A stretch of DNA of 18,588 nucleotides from the NCBI GenBank assembly GCA_036351435.1, contig JAZBPA010000303.1, positions 1-18,588 on the forward strand. The letters are read 5' to 3'. Position 1 is the first letter of the stretch. The number at the start of each line of letters is the position of its first letter. The position numbers and the translations under genes were made by a program. Positions 6,810 through 13,875 of this stretch are shown here, piece after piece. The notes beneath the pieces are model-generated. The model did not search any database and had not been told where the DNA came from. It saw nothing but the letters and a program-made list of their open reading frames with translations. The DNA comes from JAAUQA01 sp036351435. GTDB lineage: Bacteria > Pseudomonadota > Gammaproteobacteria > Competibacterales > Competibacteraceae.

Positions 6810-7661
6810 ATGAGTTCATCCGACATCATACCTGACGTGGTCATGCCCAACTGCCCGATTCGCCGATTGTTGCGTGGCCAGAAAGCCTTAGTGACCGGCG
6901 CCAATTCCGGGATTGGCAAGGCTGTCGCCACCCATATCGCTGAAGAAGGCGCCGCTGTGGTGATCAACTACGTGTCCAACGACGAAGGCGCACAAGCGGT
7001 CGTCGAGGAGATCAAGGCCAAAGGCGGCCATGCGATTGCGATCAAGGCAGACGTCTCCAATGAAAAGCAGGTCCAGGCCATGTTCGAGCAGATGTTCGAG
7101 GAATTCGGCACGATTGACATCTTAGTCAATAACGCCGGTCTGCAAAAAGACGCTCCGTTCGATGAAATGACGCTGGACCAATGGAATACCGTCATTAACG
7201 TCAACTTGACCGGTCAATTCCTATGTGCCCGTGAAGCGGTCAGAGAATTTAAGCGACGCGGCGTGGTGCCGGACGTGTCTTGTGCGGCAGGCAAAATCAT
7301 CAGTATGAGTTCGGTGCACGAGGTCATTCCCTGGGCCGGCCATGTCAACTATGCCGCCTCCAAGGGTGGCGTGATGCTGATGACCAAAAGCATTGCTCAA
7401 GAAGTTGCACCGTATCGTATTCGCGTTAACAGCGTTTGTCCGGGCGCTATACGCACCCCCATCAATATGGAAGCCTGGGGCACACCGGAAGCCCACGCGG
7501 AACTGATGAAGCTGGTGCCTTATAATCGGATTGGCGAGCCGGAAGACATCTCTCGCGCCGTGGTCTGGTTGGCCTCCGATGACTCCGATTATGTGCACGG
7601 TGTCAGCTTATTCGTCGACGGCGGCATGTCTTTGTATCCCGGCTTCGAAACCGGCGGCTGA
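6810..7661 (+). CDS. Glucose 1-dehydrogenase-like short-chain dehydrogenase
   Basis: This 283-residue classical SDR is read from ATG 6810 with GAGGAA upstream; a TTG one codon earlier (6807) is possible. Motifs are the cofactor site TGANSGIG at 29-36, NNAG, catalytic Ser167/168 in MSSVHE, and YAASK with Tyr181 and Lys185. SSVHE, IPW, YAASKGG, LMT and PGAIRTPIN, plus the tail LYPGFETGG, closely follow glucose 1-dehydrogenases of the Bacillus type, which oxidise beta-D-glucose with NAD(P)+ to gluconolactone. The N-terminal 20 residues before the Rossmann fold are longer than in those enzymes. It follows the glucosidase by 45 bases, so it could use the glucose released. Other sugars or polyols cannot be excluded, and the cofactor preference is not decided. 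Confidence 0.85.
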   Translation: MSSSDIIPDVVMPNCPIRRLLRGQKALVTGANSGIGKAVATHIAEEGAAVVINYVSNDEGAQAVVEEIKAKGGHAIAIKADVSNEKQVQAMFEQMFEEFGTIDILVNNAGLQKDAPFDEMTLDQWNTVINVNLTGQFLCAREAVREFKRRGVVPDVSCAAGKIISMSSVHEVIPWAGHVNYAASKGGVMLMTKSIAQEVAPYRIRVNSVCPGAIRTPINMEAWGTPEAHAELMKLVPYNRIGEPEDISRAVVWLASDDSDYVHGVSLFVDGGMSLYPGFETGG

Positions 7662-7664
7662 ACC

Positions 7665-8489
7665 GTGGCTACTGCAGCCGAATCACTTCGGCAACACTGG
7701 CCGGAGTATTTAATGGAAGCTTGGGCATTGGGGATGTTCATGATTTCCGCCGGGTTATTTGCCACGCTATTGGAGAGTCCCGGTTCGCCGGTACACCAAG
7801 CTATTCCCGATCCTGCTATTCGCTTGGCGCTGATGGGTCTGGCAATGGGCCTGACCGCCGTTGCCATCATTTATTCACCGTGGGGCCAGACCTCCGGAGC
7901 GCACATGAATCCGGCGGTGACGCTGACCTTCTTGCGGTTGGGTAAAGTGGCGCCGTGGGACGCGTTGTTTTACATCATCGCGCAATTTGTCGGCGGCGCT
8001 TTAGGCATCGCACTGACGGCTTTGTTGCTGGGTGAGCTTTTCACCGGACCTCAGGTCGCTTTCGTGGTGACTATGCCGGGACAAGCCGGGCTGGGTGTGG
8101 CTTTTGTTACCGAATTTTTTATGTCCCTGCTATTGATGCTGACGATTCTGTGGGTCTCCAATACTCCAAAAACCGAACGCTTGACCGGCCTTGCCGCCGG
8201 CTTATTGGTCGCTACATTCATTACCCTCGCTGCGCCGATTTCCGGGATGAGCATCAACCCGGCGCGCACCTTCGCTTCGGCGGTGAATAGTGCTCAATGG
8301 GCCTCAATATGGATCTACTTTACCGCACCGATCATGGGGATGCTGGCTGCCGTCGATATCTACCGAAAACTGCGTCCTGATCACAAGGTGATCTGCGCCA
8401 AATTGGACCACCCCGATCATCGCCGCTGTATTCATTGCGGTTATGATCCGCATCAACCTAGCGCTATTCATTCGGGAAACTCATCATGA
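7665..8489 (+). CDS. Aquaporin-family (MIP) channel with a Cys/His tail
   Basis: This 274-residue membrane protein begins at GTG 7665, three bases after the SDR stop and without a clear Shine-Dalgarno, so translational coupling is likely. ATG 7713 is an alternative start, but it would trim the first helix. Both MIP half-helix motifs are present: HMNPAVTL (Asn82) and SINPARTF (Asn198, with the filter arginine after it). Six hydrophobic segments surround them. The overall size and the absence of the glycerol-facilitator insertion favour a water-type channel, though small polyols are possible. The cytoplasmic C-terminus holds Cys244, Cys255 and Cys258 with several histidines, as in some other bacterial aquaporins from memory. 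Its last four bases overlap the next start (ATGA). Confidence 0.88.
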   Translation: MATAAESLRQHWPEYLMEAWALGMFMISAGLFATLLESPGSPVHQAIPDPAIRLALMGLAMGLTAVAIIYSPWGQTSGAHMNPAVTLTFLRLGKVAPWDALFYIIAQFVGGALGIALTALLLGELFTGPQVAFVVTMPGQAGLGVAFVTEFFMSLLLMLTILWVSNTPKTERLTGLAAGLLVATFITLAAPISGMSINPARTFASAVNSAQWASIWIYFTAPIMGMLAAVDIYRKLRPDHKVICAKLDHPDHRRCIHCGYDPHQPSAIHSGNSS

Positions 8490-9481
8490 AAACACACTCT
8501 GCTATTTCACTACACCAAGCGGATTATCGTGGCTGGGATGCTTGGTGGGTGGAACGGGGTCCGCTGACACTTATTTTAGTGCCGCAAGTCGGTGGGCGGA
8601 TCATGGACTTCCACTGGCACGGGCATTCCTTGGCGTTCGTCAACGACGATTTGGCCGGACGCGTAGAAAATGTGGCCGCCGTCAGCGATGTCCGTGCCCG
8701 TAAGCGAGAATTGGATTTTCTCCTCTGGGGAGGGGACAAGACTTGGCTAGCCCCACAAACGCATTGGACTGATGCGCTGCCGTTTCTGGATTTAGACAGT
8801 GGGGCGTATAGCATCGACTTTGATCACAGCGAGCCGCAAACCCTGATCGTGCGGATGACCAGCCCGATCTGTCGTGAGACCGGCATTCAACTCACACGGA
8901 CGATCCGCTTATCCGAGACAAGCTCGGTGTGGACACTGACCCACCACATGAAAAACTGTTCCGATAAAGTTACGAATTGGGCGTTATGGGATGTGGACAT
9001 GATCCGCCGTCCAGCCCAGATTTATTTACCCAGAAGCAGCGACACGGTCTATCCCAAGGGTGTCAAAACCTTCGATAATGAAGGCGAATCCACCACGATT
9101 CGCGATTCTGTAGTCAGCTATCACGACGCGATGGTGAAAGTCGACTGCACGACGGCGCATAAGTTTAAATTCGGGGTCGATGCTGAATACGGGTCCATTT
9201 TCGCCGTTCTCGACATCGCGGGCTTAGGGTCAGTCGGTTACCGTAAACAGTTTCCGACTTTTCATCCCCAACCCTACGGCCACGGTTGTGTGGCGGAAGT
9301 GTTCAATGCGTCGCTTTACCACTATTTGGAGCTGGAATCGCATGGTCCGGTGGTGGCACTACAGCCCGGCGAGAGTGCCGAACTGACCATCCGGCGAGAA
9401 CTGTTCAATATGTCTGATCGCCCCATGAGTGACCAAGCTATTCAAAACTATCTCCAACCCGCCGATTCTGCTTCCATCTAG
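8486..9481 (+). CDS. DUF4380 protein, galactose-mutarotase-like fold
   Basis: This 331-residue cytoplasmic protein starts at ATG 8486, overlapping the aquaporin stop by four bases. Its opening strands include LILVPQVGGRIMDFHW, then a WGGDKTWLAPQ segment and NWALWDVD, which match DUF4380, a family predicted to have the beta-sandwich fold of aldose 1-epimerase/mutarotase. A mutarotase would interconvert alpha and beta glucose; GH63 inverts and gives one anomer, while the SDR next door prefers the beta form, so the role would fit. The usual pair of mutarotase histidines and a glutamate base cannot be placed with confidence, so a sugar-binding or structural role is also possible. No signal peptide. 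Confidence 0.65.
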   Translation: MKTHSAISLHQADYRGWDAWWVERGPLTLILVPQVGGRIMDFHWHGHSLAFVNDDLAGRVENVAAVSDVRARKRELDFLLWGGDKTWLAPQTHWTDALPFLDLDSGAYSIDFDHSEPQTLIVRMTSPICRETGIQLTRTIRLSETSSVWTLTHHMKNCSDKVTNWALWDVDMIRRPAQIYLPRSSDTVYPKGVKTFDNEGESTTIRDSVVSYHDAMVKVDCTTAHKFKFGVDAEYGSIFAVLDIAGLGSVGYRKQFPTFHPQPYGHGCVAEVFNASLYHYLELESHGPVVALQPGESAELTIRRELFNMSDRPMSDQAIQNYLQPADSASI

Positions 9482-9490
9482 GAGCTTGCC

Positions 9491-10921
9491 ATGCCCGAAA
9501 CGCACTATGACGCCATCGTGATTGGTTCCGGCGCTGGTGGATCGGCGGTTGCCTATCAACTGGTGCGCAACGGCAAAACCGTGTTGCTGTTGGAAAAAGG
9601 TGACCGCCTGCCACGCGACGGCAGCACTTTGGACGTCAAACAGGTCTTCAAGGAAGGCAAATTCAAGAACAAGAAGACTTGGGTCGATAATCGAAACCGC
9701 GTGTTCGTGCCGGACGAGTTTTACAACGTCGGTGGTAAGACCAAATGGTATGGGGCGGCGTTGTTACGCTTTGGACGGGATGAATTTCAGGCTGACGAAG
9801 CTCATCAGTGCCTAGCCTGGCCGATTGATTACGATGTATTAGCGCCTTATTACGATCAAGCCGAACGTCTGTTACACGTCAATACCTTCGACAATGAACT
9901 TGAACTACAAGCGCTGATTGATAAAATCACCAACGCCGATCCGGCTTGGCGCGCTGAACCCTTACCGTTAGGGCTTAAGCGCGAAATCCTTAATGACCCC
10001 GCAGAAGCCAAACATTTTGATGGTTTCGCATCGGCCTGCGGGTACAAATCGGACGCCGAATGGAATTTACTCTATCCGATTGAAAACGAGCCTAATTTTC
10101 AGTTGCTCCGCAATAAAGAGGTCAGCAGTTTATCGCACACCACTGAATCACCGTCACAGATCAACGGGGTGCATTGCACGGACGGCAGCCACTATACCGC
10201 CGATACGGTGATCCTCGCAGCGGGCGCAATGAGTTCACCGCGTATTCTGCAGGACTATCTGGAACAGACCGGCTTGAACGACCGATTGCTGTCGGCACCC
10301 ATGGTCGGCGCTTTTTTTAAATTCCACATTAATAGCGCCTTGGTCGCTTTCTCGCCGTTCGAGAATCAAGACGTGTTGCGCAAAACCACTATTTTTTTCA
10401 ACGACGCTTTTCCGCACAGCAATGTGCAATGCTTGGGTTGGATTGACGGTGACATCCTTGCAACCCAATTACCGGCAGCGGTACCCAAATTTGTCGCTAA
10501 AGCTGCCGGCAAACGAGCTTATGGGTTCTTTGTGACCACGGAGGATGGTTCCAGCGAGGACAACCGCATTCTTTCCTGCGGCGGCCACGGCGGGATACCG
10601 GTGATGGATTACGAACTCGACCGTATCCCGGCGTCTATCCAGGAACATCGCGCCTCGGTACGGGCCTTTGAAGCCCGATTACTGAAGACCGGTTTGCTCG
10701 GTGTTTCGAAATATACCGGCATTGCCGGCACAGCTCACGCCCTGGGCAGCCTAGTGATGGGTAATGACCCTAGGCGCTCGGTGGTCGATCCGTCCGGTAA
10801 AGTGCATGACATGGAAGGACTGTATGTCGCCGACGGCAGCGTATTGCCGCGTTCCAGCCGAGTCAATCCGGCGCTGACCATTTATGCTTGGGGGTTACGA
10901 CTGGGCGATCACCTCAAGTAG
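9491..10921 (+). CDS. GMC-family FAD-dependent oxidoreductase
   Basis: This 476-residue protein starts at ATG 9491; AGGAG at 9480-9484 overlaps the previous stop. The N-terminal FAD motif IGSGAGGSAVAYQL (Gly12-Gly17) is followed by LLEKG, and the middle has LAAGAMSSP. The C-terminal block has HALGSLVMGNDP with His416 and ADGSVLPRSSRVNPALTIYA with Asn459, 43 residues apart as in the His/Asn or His/His pair of GMC active sites. GMC enzymes oxidise alcohols or sugars at FAD, passing electrons to oxygen, a quinone or a cytochrome. No signal peptide is seen, so it is not obviously a periplasmic dehydrogenase. With the neighbouring glucose enzymes it may oxidise a sugar or sugar acid, but the substrate and acceptor are unknown. 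Confidence 0.85.
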   Translation: MPETHYDAIVIGSGAGGSAVAYQLVRNGKTVLLLEKGDRLPRDGSTLDVKQVFKEGKFKNKKTWVDNRNRVFVPDEFYNVGGKTKWYGAALLRFGRDEFQADEAHQCLAWPIDYDVLAPYYDQAERLLHVNTFDNELELQALIDKITNADPAWRAEPLPLGLKREILNDPAEAKHFDGFASACGYKSDAEWNLLYPIENEPNFQLLRNKEVSSLSHTTESPSQINGVHCTDGSHYTADTVILAAGAMSSPRILQDYLEQTGLNDRLLSAPMVGAFFKFHINSALVAFSPFENQDVLRKTTIFFNDAFPHSNVQCLGWIDGDILATQLPAAVPKFVAKAAGKRAYGFFVTTEDGSSEDNRILSCGGHGGIPVMDYELDRIPASIQEHRASVRAFEARLLKTGLLGVSKYTGIAGTAHALGSLVMGNDPRRSVVDPSGKVHDMEGLYVADGSVLPRSSRVNPALTIYAWGLRLGDHLK

Positions 10922-10957
10922 ATTAGTTGATTAATACAAACCACGAAGAGATTCTGA

Positions 10958-11815
10958 ATGACCAAGATACTGTTAAAAACAACCATTCCTACCACCGAGG
11001 ACGACTGGCATATTGAGCGTTTTTCCATGCTAAAAGCTCATCTTGCGGAAGCCGGGCACACGGTCACGGCAAAAGATCGCGAACCAGATGCGCAAGGTGA
11101 TGATGTCGATCTGGCAAAACTCGCAACCGGTGCGTGGGATCAACTGTGGTTATTCGCTGTCGATGTCACCGGAGCATTGACGAAAACAGATGTCTCCAAC
11201 ATTAAACTGTTCCGGGCAAACGGCGGCGGCACGCTGCTCACCCGAGATCATCAGGACATGGGCACTTGTTTAACCAAGCTGGGATTAGTCGGAGCAGCGC
11301 ATAATTTTCACTCGGTTAATCCGGAAATGGATGAATCACGCCGCTGCCGGGATGATCCGGACACCACCGAAATTTCCTGGCCCAACTACCATTCCGGGGC
11401 CAATGGTGACGCTCAACACATCACCGTAGCCGAGCCGTTGCATCCGATCATGATGCGGCATGGCATCCATAACGAAGCGATTCAGTTCTTACCGTCCCAC
11501 CCGCACGAAGGCGCAGTTTCGGTGCCGCAAGGGGCTGAGCACATCGCACGCGTGATCGCTACGGGCAAGAGCAAGGTCACGGGTGTGCCATTCAATCTGG
11601 CCATTGCATTCGAGGCGTATGAAGAAGATGGCGATCGGCTTGGTCGCGCTTTGGCGGCAAGCACGTTTCACCATTTCTGCGATTACAATTTAGATACGGA
11701 CTCCGGTGCGCCGAGTTTCGTCAGTGAACCGCCTGGCGATGGGCTGAAACGCAACCCACAAGCACGAGCTGACGCGCTGGCCTATTACACCAATATCGCC
11801 CGTTGGTTAGCCTAA
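10958..11815 (+). CDS. Unassigned protein, possibly ThuA/class I GATase-like fold
   Basis: This 285-residue cytoplasmic protein starts 36 bases after the GMC gene. The first half has the rhythm of a Rossmann-like ThuA/GATase fold: MTKILLKTTIP, then DQLWLFAVDV, then FRANGGGTLLTRDHQDMGTC with Cys104 near the place of a nucleophile. The second half is rich in histidine (EPLHPIMM, PSHPHEG, TFHHFCDYN) and may bind metal. ThuA-like proteins are often found in sugar operons, which agrees with the neighbours, but I have no firm family. The catalytic Glu/His partners were not located. An alternative is a novel metal-dependent sugar-modifying enzyme. Confidence 0.55.
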   Translation: MTKILLKTTIPTTEDDWHIERFSMLKAHLAEAGHTVTAKDREPDAQGDDVDLAKLATGAWDQLWLFAVDVTGALTKTDVSNIKLFRANGGGTLLTRDHQDMGTCLTKLGLVGAAHNFHSVNPEMDESRRCRDDPDTTEISWPNYHSGANGDAQHITVAEPLHPIMMRHGIHNEAIQFLPSHPHEGAVSVPQGAEHIARVIATGKSKVTGVPFNLAIAFEAYEEDGDRLGRALAASTFHHFCDYNLDTDSGAPSFVSEPPGDGLKRNPQARADALAYYTNIARWLA

Positions 11816-11858
11816 GGTCTGTTGTTAGCACGACGTAAATCATATGGAGTTCTCAACC

Positions 11859-12437
11859 ATGACGCTGAATGTCACGATTCTTTATGGCTCCACACGCCGC
11901 GATCGGCAGGGTATCAAAGCCGCCCGGTTTATCGAACAACAATTTCAAGAACGCGGCCACAACACAGATTTCATTGATGCCATCGAAGCCGATTTACCGC
12001 TACTGGATCGGATGTACAAAGAATATCCGGCGGGTCAGGCTCCCGAGAACATGGAAAAACTGGCAACGATTTACCGCGCCAGCGATGGTTTTGTCATCGT
12101 TAGTGGCGAATACAACCACGGCATTCCACCCGCTCTGAAAAATCTGCTGGATCACTTTCTCGAGGAATATTTTTATCGTCCATCGGGTATCGTCTGCTAT
12201 TCGGCAGGTTCATTCGGTGGGGTGCGTGCCGCTATGCAACTACGCATGACCTTGGCTGAGCTGGGCATGTCCAGTATTCCAACCTTGTTCCCCGTACCCA
12301 AGGTCCAGAGCGCGTTTACCGAGGACGGCACGCCGACTAACGATGCAACTTATCGTTACGTAAAAAGCTTTCTCAATGAATTCGAATGGTATGCACAGGC
12401 CATGAAGGAGGCGCGTGCTAAGGGCCTGCCTACCTAA
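11859..12437 (+). CDS. NADPH-dependent FMN reductase-like flavoprotein
   Basis: This 192-residue flavodoxin-like protein has an N-terminal phosphate loop LYGSTRRDRQG (residues 8-18) for FMN, followed by the family signature SGEYNHGIPPALKNLLD (82-98). Both are typical of the NADPH:FMN reductase/azoreductase-quinone reductase group. Start: ATG 11859 has GGAG nine bases upstream (11846-11849); ATG 11844 lacks one and would add five residues. It could recycle NAD(P)H made by the sugar dehydrogenase or reduce quinones. The exact acceptor is unknown. It lies 43 bases after the ThuA-like gene and is probably co-transcribed. Confidence 0.85.
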   Translation: MTLNVTILYGSTRRDRQGIKAARFIEQQFQERGHNTDFIDAIEADLPLLDRMYKEYPAGQAPENMEKLATIYRASDGFVIVSGEYNHGIPPALKNLLDHFLEEYFYRPSGIVCYSAGSFGGVRAAMQLRMTLAELGMSSIPTLFPVPKVQSAFTEDGTPTNDATYRYVKSFLNEFEWYAQAMKEARAKGLPT

Positions 12438-12497
12438 AGTTAGCTGCGGATCACTCATCCACAAAGCATTGACACCGGACCCTGATCCGCCTAACTT
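12437..12497 (+). repeat. Long imperfect inverted repeat at the flavoprotein stop, with a possible internal promoter
   Basis: AAGTTAG-CTG-CGGATCA (12437-12453) pairs with TGATCCG-C-CTAACTT (12483-12497): two 7-base helices with an uneven bulge and a 29-base loop. No U-run follows, so it is an attenuator or processing site more than a classical terminator. The loop holds a perfect TTGACA (12469-12474), with a poor -10 TAACTT 17 bases on (12492-12497), perhaps giving the last gene its own promoter. Confidence 0.45.
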
Positions 12498-12559
12498 CTA
12501 ATGCACTTGCTTCAAAAAATCAGCACACAACATCACCTAAGCGTGACGGAGGAAGAGCC

Positions 12560-13051
12560 TTGGACATTCACGGTGAACATCACTACGATCATCCCGCAGC
12601 TGCGGTTTTTAAATATTTCTCCGACCCGGATCTGATCCAAGCCAAGTTCGAAAGCATCGGCACCCGCGCTGTCGAAGTCTTGGAGTGCGCAGAAATCGAC
12701 GGCGGTGTTACACAGAGTAAGCGGGAAGTACCGGCTAATGTGCCAGGTGTGCTGAAAAAATTCCTCGGTGCTTGGAATAAAGTGACCCAAACCGAGGAGT
12801 GGGGTCCGGAAGAGGACGGTGAACGGGTGTGTGATCTAAACGTGGAAATCGCCGGTGTACCCGTTACCGTATCCGGCACCATGACGCTGCGTTCTGAAGG
12901 CCAGGGTTGCGTCAATGACATTCACATCAAGGTCAGTTGTAGCATCCCTCTGGTGGGGGGCAAACTTGCCGCTTTCGTGGCAAGCGATACGGAAACCGCC
13001 ATGAATGACGAATATGACTATATTAAATCTCAGCTTGATGCCGGCGCCTGA
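12560..13051 (+). CDS. DUF2505-family SRPBCC protein
   Basis: This 163-residue protein starts at TTG 12560 with GGAGG seven bases before it (12548-12552). The pattern HPAAAVFKYFSDPDLIQAKF, a middle EVPANVPGVLKKFLG, then a W...G..RVCDLNVEIAGVPVTVSG stretch and PLVGGKLAAFV match DUF2505, a helix-grip (START/SRPBCC) family thought to bind a hydrophobic ligand. No enzymatic residues are known. It stands 122 bases after the flavoprotein gene, behind a large inverted repeat, so it may be read from the same transcript at lower level or from its own promoter. Its role in a sugar operon is unclear. Confidence 0.75.
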   Translation: MDIHGEHHYDHPAAAVFKYFSDPDLIQAKFESIGTRAVEVLECAEIDGGVTQSKREVPANVPGVLKKFLGAWNKVTQTEEWGPEEDGERVCDLNVEIAGVPVTVSGTMTLRSEGQGCVNDIHIKVSCSIPLVGGKLAAFVASDTETAMNDEYDYIKSQLDAGA

Positions 13052-13079
13052 GTATCGCAGGCTCGCAGCTTACTCAGGC
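13046..13079. terminator. Bidirectional hairpin between converging genes
   Basis: GCCTGAGTA (13046-13054) and TACTCAGGC (13071-13079) form a perfect 9-base stem around a 16-base loop. The stem includes the stop codon of the DUF2505 gene and lies 29 bases beyond the stop of the opposing 90-residue gene, so it could end both transcripts. There is no U-run, so factor-independent activity is uncertain. Confidence 0.45.
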
Positions 13080-13107
13080 AGGTCAGGATAGGGAATCAGG
13101 ACTATTG

Positions 13108-13380
13108 CTAACCAGCAGCTTTATTGTGCGGGTGCGTTTCAATAAAGTGCTTCAGCACGAGCTTGAGGCGTAAGACGTGCTGTTGGTCTTCACGGCGGCG
13201 AGCTTGTTCGATGTCTTCGATAATGATGCGTTTAAGCATGGGCACCCCCATGGCATCATGCACCAAATAACTGCCCAATTCCGCTGCGACGATCTCCGGT
13301 AGATGTTCATGTTGGGAAATCGCCTCAATCTCACCTTCCGTCAAATCACTCAAGCCGACACAATCTTCATACGTCAACAT
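13108..13380 (-). CDS. Conserved 90-residue protein of unknown function
   Basis: Read from ATG 13380 (GGAG lies eight bases upstream on this strand), this encodes MLTYEDCVGLSDLTEGEIEA, then ISQHEHLPEIVAAELGSYLV, a GVPMLKRIIIEDIEQA helix and LRLKLVLKHFIETHP. Proteins with this pattern are widespread in proteobacteria by my recollection, always of about 85-95 residues and of unknown role. It is acidic and helical with no membrane segment. A longer reading from ATG 13476 is open but has no ribosome binding site. It is alone, with a long upstream region that contains several operator-like palindromes. Confidence 0.7.
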   Translation of the reverse strand: MLTYEDCVGLSDLTEGEIEAISQHEHLPEIVAAELGSYLVHDAMGVPMLKRIIIEDIEQARRREDQQHVLRLKLVLKHFIETHPHNKAAG

Positions 13381-13483
13381 GGCCGTTTCTCCGCTTTGGT
13401 GATTAATCCAGGTTAACCATGCAGTGTGTTCCGGGCAAGCAGAAAATTCCTTGTAAAGATTAAGCTTGCAAGCCAATTTTCAG

Positions 13484-13498
13484 TTTACGTAAACGTAA
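13484..13498. promoter_or_regulatory. Operator-like dyad, copy 1 (LiuR/MerR-type appearance)
   Basis: TTTACGTAAACGTAA contains a perfect TTACGT-AA-ACGTAA inverted repeat. It resembles, from memory, the motif of LiuR (MerR family), which controls branched-chain amino acid and acyl-CoA catabolism in proteobacteria. It lies about 104 bases upstream of the 90-residue gene. The regulator is not in the window. Confidence 0.5.
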
Positions 13499-13538
13499 CT
13501 ATTCGAATCCACGAGGAAAAACATCCATATTATTACTC

Positions 13539-13553
13539 TTACGTAAACGTAAA
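13539..13553. promoter_or_regulatory. Operator-like dyad, copy 2
   Basis: TTACGTAAACGTAAA repeats the same core 54 bases from copy 1, so both lie roughly on the same face of the helix about five turns apart. A pair of identical operators suggests a cooperative site or a loop. A stretch rich in A/T lies between them (13523-13540). Confidence 0.5.
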
Positions 13554-13661
13554 TTTGGTAAAGCTGATAAAATCAGCCTTTAGAAATAAGGCGATGTACC
13601 GATTAGCGGTTGGCCGCAGGGGCGACGGAAGGTCAATAACCACCACCTTTTAAAGTCGAGG

Positions 13662-13685
13662 GTCAGAGATCACCACCTCTCTGAC
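13662..13685. other. Perfect 8-base hairpin
   Basis: GTCAGAGA (13662-13669) and TCTCTGAC (13678-13685) pair over an 8-base loop. There is no U-run on either side. No gene is near enough to assign it to, so it may belong to an RNA or be a leftover. Confidence 0.4.
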
Positions 13686-13797
13686 AAAGCGCATAATCGT
13701 GCGTGCTTTGACCAGCACACCTCGATGAATAATGACATAAACGCTTTCTTAACCCCTGCGACCAACCTTCTTTGCTAATAAGCCGTCAACAAACGAC

Positions 13798-13812
13798 ATT
13801 GGTCTGACCAAT
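13798..13812. promoter_or_regulatory. GntR/PdhR-FadR-type operator palindrome
   Basis: ATTGGT-CTG-ACCAAT is a perfect 6-3-6 palindrome (in fact 7-1-7: ATTGGTC-T-GACCAAT). It fits the known PdhR consensus ATTGGT-NNN-ACCAAT and the TGGTC-N-GACCA core of FadR-type GntR regulators. It sits 64 bases beyond the stop of the PaaK-like gene and about 418 bases upstream of the 90-residue gene, an odd place for an operator. Confidence 0.45.
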
Positions 13813-13840
13813 TATCCTAACAGAGGTTCCCGGTGATTGG

Positions 13841-13858
13841 CGAGATGAATTTATCTCG
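13841..13858 (-). terminator. Candidate terminator hairpin of the liv-ligase operon
   Basis: CGAGAT (13841-13846) and ATCTCG (13853-13858) pair over six bases, about 18 bases beyond the stop of the PaaK-like gene on the minus strand. There is no clear U-run, so this is only a candidate. Confidence 0.3.
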
Positions 13859-13875
13859 TCAATTGTGCTGCTGGA

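Larger units (their letters stand above)
13381..13875. other. Long regulatory-looking intergenic region
   Basis: No convincing gene in 495 bases. It holds, from left to right, two TTACGT-AA-ACGTAA dyads (13485-13498, 13539-13552), hairpin 13662-13685, a weaker stem between CAAAGC (13685) and GCTTTG (about 13710), the ATTGGT-CTG-ACCAAT palindrome (13798-13812) and hairpin 13841-13858. Several of these are too regular for chance. They may control the 90-residue gene, a small RNA, or a gene that has been lost. Confidence 0.5.
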
